Below are positions 5,623 through 11,483 of a stretch of DNA of 11,483 bases, in pieces (positions within the stretch are counted from its first letter, which is position 1; every line of letters begins with the position of its first letter). Source of the stretch: an uncultured Lachnospiraceae bacterium (lineage in GTDB: Bacteria; Bacillota; Clostridia; Lachnospirales; Lachnospiraceae); NCBI GenBank assembly GCA_910586005.1, contig CAJUHG010000082.1:1-11483 (forward strand). The letters are read 5' to 3'. Position numbers and translations under genes: made by a program. The notes beneath the pieces are model-generated. The model ran no database searches. It was given only the letters and a program-made list of their open reading frames with translations, and was not told the DNA's origin.

Positions 5623-7008
5623 TTACTTACTAGAAAGGTATTCATCAATTCCTTTTGCAGCAGCTTTTCCCGCTCCCATAGCAAGTATTACAGTTGCAGC
5701 ACCTGTCACAGCATCTCCCCCTGCAAATACACCTGGTTTACTAGTAGCTCCATTTTCCTCGTTTGCCACAATACATTTTCTACGATTTACATCAAGCCCT
5801 TTTGTGGTAGAAGAAATTAACGGGTTAGGAGAAGTTCCCAGAGACATAATAACTGTATCCAACTCTAAATCAAATTCAGACCCTGGAATTTCTACAGGTC
5901 TTCTTCTACCAGATTCATCTGGCTCACCTAACTCCATGCGAATACAAGTCATGCCCTTTACCCATCCATTTTCATCTACTAAGATTTCTGTAGGATTTGT
6001 CAACAAGTCAAAAATAATTCCTTCTTCTTTTGCATGATGTACTTCTTCTACTCTCGCAGGAAGTTCAGATTCACTTCTTCTATACACAATATGCACTTCC
6101 GCTCCAAGCCGAAGGGCTGTTCTTGCTGCATCCATAGCAACATTACCACCACCTACTACTGCAACTTTCTTTCCTTTCATAATAGGTGTATCATATTCTT
6201 CTTTAAAAGCTTTCATCAGGTTATTTCTAGTCAAAAATTCATTTGCAGAAAATACACCATTCGCCTGTTCCCCAGGAATTCCCATAAATCTTGGAAGACC
6301 TGCACCAGAACCAATAAATACTGCTTCAAATCCTTCTTCTTCCATCAATTCATCAATGGTTCCTGCTTTTCCAATTACTACATTTGTCTCAATTTTAACC
6401 CCTAGAGATTTTACATTTTCAATTTCTTTTGCCACTACTTCACTTTTGGGCAAACGAAATTCAGGAATTCCATAAATTAATACGCCGCCTGGTTCATGAA
6501 GTGCTTCAAAAATGGTCACATCATATCCCATTTTTGCCAAGTCTCCAGCACAAGTTAATCCTGCTGGACCTGAACCAATGATTGCCACTTTATGAGCCTT
6601 TTTCTCTGCTGCTGGTAGAGGTTTTATATTATTCTCTCGCGCCCAATCTGCAGTAAATCGCTCTAATTTTCCAATAGAAACTGGTTCTCCCTTAATTCCT
6701 CTAATACATTTTCCTTCACATTGACTTTCTTGTGGACATACACGCCCACAAACTGCAGGAAGGGCACTGGAATTACTAATTATCTGATAAGCTTCTTCAA
6801 AATTACCTTCTTTTATCTGAGAAACAAATCCTGGAATATCTATGGCTACAGGACAACCTTTGATACATTGTGCATTTTTACAATTTAAGCATCGTTTTGC
6901 CTCTTCCATCGCCTCTTCTTCCTGATATCCAAGACACACCTCTTCAAAATTTGTTGCACGTACCTTTGGCTCCTGCTCTCTAACTGGAACTTTCTTTAAC
7001 ACATCCAT
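5623..7008 (-). CDS. nfnB: Nfn large subunit: NADPH/ferredoxin-binding flavoprotein (GltA/GltD-like)
   Basis: Large subunit of NADH-dependent reduced ferredoxin:NADP+ oxidoreductase, a soluble electron-bifurcating transhydrogenase linking NADPH to NADH and ferredoxin. The 461 residues show an N-terminal iron-sulfur domain with two cysteine sets (Cys40, 43, 48, 52 and Cys87, 91, 97, 101) for 4Fe-4S clusters. An FAD-binding motif GSGPAG (145-150) follows, then GGVLIYGIPEFRLPK (174-188), a NADPH-binding GGGNVAMD (286-293) with YRR (309-311) suited to the 2'-phosphate, and the C-terminal FAD motif GVFAGGDAVTGAATV. Such proteins are often labelled glutamate synthase small subunit. Here no large glutamate synthase gene is nearby, and the partner is the Nfn small subunit, which overlaps by one base (TAATG). 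The ATG at 7008 has GGAGG with a 9-nt spacer. Confidence 0.92.
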   Translation of the reverse strand: MDVLKKVPVREQEPKVRATNFEEVCLGYQEEEAMEEAKRCLNCKNAQCIKGCPVAIDIPGFVSQIKEGNFEEAYQIISNSSALPAVCGRVCPQESQCEGKCIRGIKGEPVSIGKLERFTADWARENNIKPLPAAEKKAHKVAIIGSGPAGLTCAGDLAKMGYDVTIFEALHEPGGVLIYGIPEFRLPKSEVVAKEIENVKSLGVKIETNVVIGKAGTIDELMEEEGFEAVFIGSGAGLPRFMGIPGEQANGVFSANEFLTRNNLMKAFKEEYDTPIMKGKKVAVVGGGNVAMDAARTALRLGAEVHIVYRRSESELPARVEEVHHAKEEGIIFDLLTNPTEILVDENGWVKGMTCIRMELGEPDESGRRRPVEIPGSEFDLELDTVIMSLGTSPNPLISSTTKGLDVNRRKCIVANEENGATSKPGVFAGGDAVTGAATVILAMGAGKAAAKGIDEYLSSK

Positions 7009-7895
7009 TATTTGTCACCTCCACATTGTCCACATCCACCATGATGAGATGCTCCCTCTGTAAGTCTTAATATACTTCTACCTTCTTCTGTTTTATACAT
7101 CTGCTGACGTTTCATAGCTTGGTCAAAATCCACCAAATGCCCATCAAACTCTGGACCATCCACACAGGCAAATTTCACCTCATCTCCTACAGTTACACGA
7201 CAAGCACCACACATTCCCGTTCCATCCACCATAATTGGATTTAAAGAGACAATGGTAGGGATTTCTAATTTTTTTGTAAGCAAACAGACAAATTTCATCA
7301 TAATCATAGGACCAATTGCAATACAAAGGTCATATGTATTTCCAGCCTTTACCAATTCTTCTAGCTGGTTTGTTCCCATTCCATGAAATCCATAACTTCC
7401 ATCATCTGTTGTAACATAGAGATTTCCAGCTACTTTTTCCATTTCTTCTAATAATATCAATAAATCTTTGGTTTTAGACCCCATAATTACATCACAGTCC
7501 ACGCCCTGTTCATGAAGCCATTTTACTTGTGGATAGACTGGTGCTGTTCCCACACCACCAGCAATAAATACAATCTTTTTCTGTTTTAATTCTTCTATGG
7601 ATGTTTTTGTTAATTCAGAAGCACATCCAAGCGGACCTACAAAATCTTGAAAAAAATCTCCTTCTTTTAGTGTTTCCATTCTCTGTGTAGATGCTCCTAC
7701 AATCTGAAATACTATAGTAACAGTTCCAGCTTCTTTGTTGTAATCACAAATAGTAAGTGGAATCCGCTCACCCTCTTCATCCACTTTTACAATTACAAAT
7801 TGTCCAGGCAGACAAGATTTTGCTACACGAGGTGCTTTTACATCCATAAGAAAAATCTTTTCTGCTAGTTCTTTCTTTTTTATAATTGGGTACAT
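7008..7895 (-). CDS. nfnA: Nfn small subunit: FAD/NAD-binding oxidoreductase with 2Fe-2S cluster
   Basis: Small subunit of the Nfn transhydrogenase and probable site of NADH oxidation or NAD+ reduction, related to dihydroorotate dehydrogenase electron-transfer subunit (PyrK) and sulfide dehydrogenase proteins. The ferredoxin-reductase-like fold shows the FAD motif RIPLTI (44-49), the NAD-binding GGVGTAP (113-119), and a C-terminal cluster motif DGTGMCGACR with Cys244 further on. Asp224, Cys229, Cys232 and Cys244 are the likely 2Fe-2S ligands; one Asp plus three Cys is what I recall from Nfn structures. The 295-aa length is slightly long because of a His/Cys/Gly-rich tail HHGGCGQCGGDK. The ATG at 7895 has GGAGG and a 7-nt spacer. 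It is the first gene of the nfn operon and overlaps nfnB. A PyrK role is less likely because no pyr gene is adjacent. Confidence 0.92.
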   Translation of the reverse strand: MYPIIKKKELAEKIFLMDVKAPRVAKSCLPGQFVIVKVDEEGERIPLTICDYNKEAGTVTIVFQIVGASTQRMETLKEGDFFQDFVGPLGCASELTKTSIEELKQKKIVFIAGGVGTAPVYPQVKWLHEQGVDCDVIMGSKTKDLLILLEEMEKVAGNLYVTTDDGSYGFHGMGTNQLEELVKAGNTYDLCIAIGPMIMMKFVCLLTKKLEIPTIVSLNPIMVDGTGMCGACRVTVGDEVKFACVDGPEFDGHLVDFDQAMKRQQMYKTEEGRSILRLTEGASHHGGCGQCGGDK

Positions 7896-8090
7896 ACTAA
7901 AACCTCCACCTACTTCTCTATAATACGTGTTTTCTAAAAACTTTTGTTCTTTCTTCCCATAAACACAAAACTAATTAACTACACTTTCGCGAATATTTAG
8001 TAAATGTTATAAGGATATTTTATTTTATACAATTATACAAAAATTCTGTTATATGATATATTTATTAAATTTAAACACGCTCTGTTGTTT

Positions 8091-8119
8091 ATTTTAATAT
8101 AATTCTATAAAAATTTCAA
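8091..8119 (-). promoter_or_regulatory. Sigma-A-type promoter of the nfnAB operon
   Basis: On the minus strand TTGAAA (8119-8114) and TAAAAT (8096-8091) are spaced by exactly 17 bp. Transcription would begin near 8084 and leave a leader of about 190 nt before nfnA. It lies downstream of the hairpin that would end the retron transcript, so the nfn operon appears independent of the RT gene. Confidence 0.65.
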
Positions 8120-8148
8120 TTACTTTGTTGGATTGTGATAATATAAAT

Positions 8149-8167
8149 GTAACAGTTTAGTTGTTAC
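8149..8167. promoter_or_regulatory. GTAACA-7-TGTTAC palindrome upstream of the nfn promoter
   Basis: GTAACA (8149-8154) and TGTTAC (8162-8167) form a 6-bp inverted repeat around a 7-nt centre, 30 bp upstream of the -35 box. The size suits an operator for a dimeric regulator. It is not the clostridial Rex consensus I know (TTGTTAA, four bases, TTAACAA), since the half-sites are in the opposite order. It could also be chance in AT-rich DNA. Confidence 0.2.
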
Positions 8168-8192
8168 TTTCTTTCTCAAACATGAAAATTAA

Positions 8193-8229
8193 AAGGATTG
8201 AAACTTGTATTATACAAAATTCAATCCTT
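8193..8229 (-). terminator. Terminator-like hairpin after the reverse transcriptase gene
   Basis: Outer arms AAGGATTGAA (8193-8202) and TTCAATCCTT (8220-8229) pair perfectly, with an inner TTGTA/TACAA stem and a 3-nt loop. On the minus strand the stem runs into TTTTAATTTTC, an acceptable U-rich tail. It lies 98 bp past the RT stop and before the nfn promoter, as expected for the end of the retron transcript. Confidence 0.65.
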
Positions 8230-8326
8230 ATTAGTGATATAACTATCAATTTTTTCTAACTTTTTGATAACAAATAATGACTATTTCGGTTTTCAAAACA
8301 GCATATACCCCAGAGGGTGATAAATA

Positions 8327-9793
8327 TTAAACTAAACTTTTTAATAACTCTGTACCCTGTTGTATAATTTTTTGGTATCTTTCTGCGTTTACACTTTTCA
8401 GCCATGCTATTTTTCCTGAAATTTCATGGATTGTCTGAGAAGATACAGAACCACCCGAATCATGTAATTTTTGTGCATTATGCATAGAAGCTTTTAATAT
8501 CTTAACCCATTTCTTGGGAACACCAATTTCTTCATTAATTACAATACCAGTAATATACTGCCGATTGTTTTTTCTTAATATATGGGTTTTTTCTTTTTTC
8601 ATATGAAAGCCTTCTGCTTCTATAATTTTATTAATACTGTTCAAAAAACTTCCAATGGCTAAATGCTCAATGTCTCCCATATAGCTAAAACTCATATCAT
8701 CTGCATATCTTGTATAAGTAATTCCTAACTTTTGGCATAAACCATTCATCCGCTTATCCATATTTCTACATATAATATTTGTAATCATAGGACTTGCGGG
8801 AGAACCTTGAGGCAGTATTCTATCAGAGGTCTTAATATATTTAATTTCTCCTTTTATTTCAAGTGGCATTCTTTCACAGTAAGTGCAAAGCATAGCAAGC
8901 AGTGATGCTATATATCCTGAATAACCAAAAGACTGATATAAGCCCCTGACACGTTCAAATGTAATCGTAGGGAAAAAGTTCTCCAAATCAATATTAATCA
9001 ATAAATCAGGGCTTGTGTTATGTACTTTTGCACCTGTAAGAATAGATCTTGATTTCACAAATCCATGAGACAAATCAGAGACTTCTATTTTTTGTAGTAT
9101 CTCTTCTAATATTTTTCTCTGTGCCATTTTGAGTTGTGTTTTAGGTGCAGCGATTTGGCGCATTCCACCACTTTTTTTGGGGATATCAAACCGATAATAA
9201 TTGTCAAATGTAACGACATCTCTATGGTATACCAAATAACGCAATGTTTTGTATTCTATTTGCAAAAATTCTGCAAGCTCCTTATCTGTTTCTATGATAG
9301 GCATTTGATTTTCTTGTAATTTTTGCACATCTGTTTCTTTTTTTCCTAACAGACTAGAATAGCCTTTGCCAATAAATATAATATTCTCTGCTTTTCTTTT
9401 CTTCCATGCCTCAGATTTTAACTGTTTTTGACGTTCTCTTTCTGCTTTTCTCTCTGCCCGTCTGGCTATGGATTCTTTCATAATTTCCTGAGCGACAACC
9501 GCACGGATTCTCTCATAATCCCAAGTACCTTGATATTCTTTTTTCAAGTGAGAAAGTTTTATTTCAATTTCCCGTTTTTCTTGATATACATTTGATATTT
9601 TTTCAGAAAGTTTTTGAAATTCATCCAATAACTTTTTCCTGTTTTCAAAGTCTTGTTCTGTTTCATTCTCTTGGCGCTCGTAGGGGGTTGGCAAATTGTT
9701 TGGCCAAAACCCATATTCCTGCATTTTCATAAAGGTAAATTCTTTTTTACCCATATTATTTACTAGATTTCTATATTCGGCTTTCGTATCCAT
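8327..9793 (-). CDS. Retron-type reverse transcriptase with long N-terminal extension
   Basis: RNA-directed DNA polymerase expected to make a retron msDNA from a linked non-coding RNA. Polymerase motifs are intact: GGMRQIAAPK (209-218), motif A INIDLENFFP with Asp269, motif B LPQGSPASP (327-335), and YADD (363-366) with both catalytic Asp. Retron hallmarks are present: GAKVH (254-258) in place of the NAxxH motif, and ITG (414-416) in place of VTG. No maturase or endonuclease domain follows. At 488 aa it exceeds the roughly 320 aa of compact retron RTs. The extra 165 residues are helical, very charged (about 40-135, probably coiled coil) and end in FIGKGYSSLLG, a segment I associate with long retron RTs, probably type XIII. 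The ATG at 9793 overlaps the upstream SWIM-gene stop as TAATG, with GGAG 11 nt before it. The two genes form one translation-coupled unit. Defence against phage is inferred from the retron family. Confidence 0.93.
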   Translation of the reverse strand: MDTKAEYRNLVNNMGKKEFTFMKMQEYGFWPNNLPTPYERQENETEQDFENRKKLLDEFQKLSEKISNVYQEKREIEIKLSHLKKEYQGTWDYERIRAVVAQEIMKESIARRAERKAERERQKQLKSEAWKKRKAENIIFIGKGYSSLLGKKETDVQKLQENQMPIIETDKELAEFLQIEYKTLRYLVYHRDVVTFDNYYRFDIPKKSGGMRQIAAPKTQLKMAQRKILEEILQKIEVSDLSHGFVKSRSILTGAKVHNTSPDLLINIDLENFFPTITFERVRGLYQSFGYSGYIASLLAMLCTYCERMPLEIKGEIKYIKTSDRILPQGSPASPMITNIICRNMDKRMNGLCQKLGITYTRYADDMSFSYMGDIEHLAIGSFLNSINKIIEAEGFHMKKEKTHILRKNNRQYITGIVINEEIGVPKKWVKILKASMHNAQKLHDSGGSVSSQTIHEISGKIAWLKSVNAERYQKIIQQGTELLKSLV

Positions 9794-11483
9794 TATAGCA
9801 ACATCTCCATAATATCATTGATTTTATATTCCTTCTCATATTCCAAATTTTTTAGCTTTAGCAGTTTAAAAGAAGCGACATAAAGCGCAAGAATATGTGC
9901 GCAAGGTTCAGAAAGATTTCTCTCACCTCTTTTGAATTTTTGACAACTGCAATTTATCTTTGTAATTTGTCCATCTTGGTCAATGACAATTTCTGTTTCA
10001 TTATAAGGCAGCCTGTCATTTTCCTTGTAAGTTGTTGTGAATATAAATTCCTGTTTATGTGTATATCTTACCTTCATATTGTCAAAGGTAAGTTTGTTGT
10101 ATTTTTGTACATCCATTTCAATGTTAGAGACTTCATAAAGCTCTTCTGGAATTGGGGCATTGCATAAGTGCCGGAAACGTACTTTGTCATTGATGAGATC
10201 AAAATAACCTTCCCCTCGTCGAAACAGCATACCAATACCAGCTTTTACTCTATCACTTTTTTGACTTGGAAGATAATCAGAAATTTCCTCCATAGATAAA
10301 CAGCGTTTCTCTTTTAATAATTTATAAATGTCCTTATAACAGCCTTCACCTGTAAATCCTGCCATAATATTAAATGCAGTTCCTTTTACCCAGTCATTAG
10401 AAGACCATGCAGAGAAACCAACTGTCATTTGCATGGTTCCCATATCAGCGCGAATGAATTGAGGCATTCCAAATCCTAAAATACGCACATAAAATGCCTT
10501 TGATAAGGGAATTAATTTTTCAATTACCAGCCAACGTCTTCTACCCCAGATTTTTTCTTCTCTTCTTTGTTTACCTTTATAGATAGCATTTAAAGTAAGA
10601 ACTGTTCCAAAAGGTTCAAATATAATCTGTACTCTTTGTTCAGGCTCTAAAATCCATTTCATGTAACGTGGGCTTTTCTTTTCTTTATGCTTTCTTAAAA
10701 ATGCACATATATCATACATATCAGAAGGAGAAAGCTCTAATTCAATTCCTGATAAGGCTGCTGCTGAAGATACTTGGTTAAAGCCCTTAATCCAAGTCTC
10801 AGGCAAATCAATTTTTTTCTCTACATATTCTGGCACAATGTCATTGTCTATGGTAAAGCCCTCTGGATTGACAGATAATGTAACATCTGTATAGCTTCTA
10901 AATCTCTGCATTTCTTTTTCTAATTTAGCAGAAAAGTCAATATTTGTTGTTCCTAATTTTGGTGTCTGCAATAAATCAAATTCATTCATAGCCACAGACA
11001 GACAACCATAAATAGATTCATCAATGGAAAATGCCTCAAAGGAAACTTGGTCGTTATGTACAGTAATTACAGGGTCCAATACAAACCATAAACTATAATC
11101 TCTGTTCTTTATAAATTTCCAAAAGTCCCGTTCAATTTTATAATAATCCTTCCATGCATCATACTGGTCAATTTGCTTTTGCAAATTTCTTTGTATATTT
11201 AATAATTGGTTGATTTGATTATTTTTATGTGACAGTTCAGAATCACAAGAGTCCATTTCTTTCTTTAAAGCTTCTCTTACCTTTGGCACATACTCTTTGT
11301 GCGCTTTTACACGTCGGTCGATTTCTTCATCAAGCCATGCAAAATAATCAGTTCTTTCTTTTGATTTCTTTCTTGTATCAGAAATAACAATTTCTCTTAA
11401 CATAAGCATGGCATCACGGAACAATAAAGGATGCTTTAATTTCCCACAAAAAGAAACTTTTTCATCACGGGATAAGTCAGGAC
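9793..11483 (-). CDS. Winged-helix/SWIM zinc-finger protein of a retron module, 5' end outside window
   Basis: The frame is open to the right edge with no stop, so the gene begins outside; 562 residues are visible. TTG at 11424 is an internal codon, not a supported start. A probable coiled coil occupies visible residues 65-120. A long middle part contains the motif-like stretch VSFEAFSIDESIYGCLSV and is not a family I can name. A winged-helix-like segment lies at about 380-440 (DIYKLLKEK to DKVRFRHL). A SWIM zinc finger CxC-x13-CxH follows near the C-terminus (Cys511, Cys513, Cys527, His529). SWIM fingers bind DNA or protein. From memory, a WHSWIM protein accompanies type XIII retron RTs together with an ARM-repeat protein, and the direct overlap with the RT gene fits that. 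It is the probable effector or toxin-control component, but its biochemical role is unknown. Confidence 0.8.
   Translation of the reverse strand, partial: PDLSRDEKVSFCGKLKHPLLFRDAMLMLREIVISDTRKKSKERTDYFAWLDEEIDRRVKAHKEYVPKVREALKKEMDSCDSELSHKNNQINQLLNIQRNLQKQIDQYDAWKDYYKIERDFWKFIKNRDYSLWFVLDPVITVHNDQVSFEAFSIDESIYGCLSVAMNEFDLLQTPKLGTTNIDFSAKLEKEMQRFRSYTDVTLSVNPEGFTIDNDIVPEYVEKKIDLPETWIKGFNQVSSAAALSGIELELSPSDMYDICAFLRKHKEKKSPRYMKWILEPEQRVQIIFEPFGTVLTLNAIYKGKQRREEKIWGRRRWLVIEKLIPLSKAFYVRILGFGMPQFIRADMGTMQMTVGFSAWSSNDWVKGTAFNIMAGFTGEGCYKDIYKLLKEKRCLSMEEISDYLPSQKSDRVKAGIGMLFRRGEGYFDLINDKVRFRHLCNAPIPEELYEVSNIEMDVQKYNKLTFDNMKVRYTHKQEFIFTTTYKENDRLPYNETEIVIDQDGQITKINCSCQKFKRGERNLSEPCAHILALYVASFKLLKLKNLEYEKEYKINDIMEMLL

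Larger units (their letters stand above)
7896..8326 (-). other. Non-coding region between the RT gene and nfnA
   Basis: About 431 bp, very AT-rich, without a convincing ORF. It holds the terminator-like hairpin of the retron module (8193-8229), a small palindrome (8149-8167), the nfn promoter (8091-8119) and a leader of about 190 nt before nfnA. The part just after the RT stop (8230-8326) contains several short inverted repeats, among them ACCC/GGGT at 8307-8318 and TATCAA/TTGATA. It could be structured RNA. Confidence 0.65.

Noticed and set aside
5623..7008. Annotation as glutamate synthase small subunit (GltD)
   Set aside because: No glutamate synthase large subunit gene is adjacent, and the overlapping partner is the Nfn-type small subunit, so electron-bifurcating transhydrogenase is the better reading.
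8149..8167. Rex redox-repressor site upstream of nfnA
   Set aside because: The half-sites GTAACA and TGTTAC are in the reverse order of the Rex consensus; kept only as an unassigned palindrome.
8186..8204. ATTAAAAGGATTGAAAC, similar to the end of some CRISPR repeats
   Set aside because: Only one copy exists, no regular spacing or cas genes are present, and it forms one arm of a terminator-like hairpin.
8327..9793. RT as a group II intron maturase or diversity-generating retroelement
   Set aside because: No maturase/endonuclease domain or intron RNA flanks, and no template/variable repeat pair was seen; the GAKVH and ITG motifs fit retrons.
11405..11424. TTG at 11424 as the start of the WHSWIM gene
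   Set aside because: The frame stays open to the window edge and no Shine-Dalgarno precedes the TTG, so the true start is probably beyond 11483.

Overview
The window is AT-rich DNA in which every supported gene lies on the minus strand, so transcription runs from high to low coordinates. Strong AGGAGG-type ribosome binding sites, an ECF sigma/zinc-finger anti-sigma pair, a flavodiiron protein and a bifurcating Nfn transhydrogenase together point to an anaerobic, fermentative low-GC Firmicute, most likely a gut Clostridia member such as a Lachnospiraceae. That placement is inferred from gene content, not from a phylogenetic marker.

Right to left, in the order of transcription: (1) 11483-8327 is an accessory defence-like module. 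It holds a 5'-incomplete gene for a coiled-coil, winged-helix and SWIM zinc-finger protein, overlapping by one base a retron-type reverse transcriptase (RT) with a long charged N-terminal extension. The pairing matches my recollection of type XIII retrons (ARM-repeat protein, WHSWIM protein, RT). The expected third gene and the msr-msd RNA are not identified and may lie beyond the right edge. A terminator-like hairpin follows the RT. (2) 7895-5623 is the two-gene nfnA-nfnB operon for NADH-dependent reduced ferredoxin:NADP+ oxidoreductase, with a good promoter and a leader of about 190 nt. (3) 5376-4210 encodes a flavodiiron protein of the FprA type with a clear intrinsic terminator. Two copies of a 67-bp palindromic repeat, inverted relative to each other, bracket this gene. 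(4) 3905-1932 is an operon of an ECF sigma factor, a membrane zf-HC2 anti-sigma factor and two small membrane proteins, with tight overlaps. The sigma gene has no ATG, GTG or TTG at the expected distance from its excellent Shine-Dalgarno; an ATC codon occupies that place. (5) 1586-93 is malQ (4-alpha-glucanotransferase) with its own promoter, followed by the first five codons of another gene at the left edge.

Most of the window is ordinary chromosomal metabolism: glucan breakdown, redox balancing, oxygen defence and an envelope-stress-like regulon. The parts that deserve attention are the retron module at the right, the inverted 67-bp repeats around fprA, and the missing standard start codon of the sigma gene.
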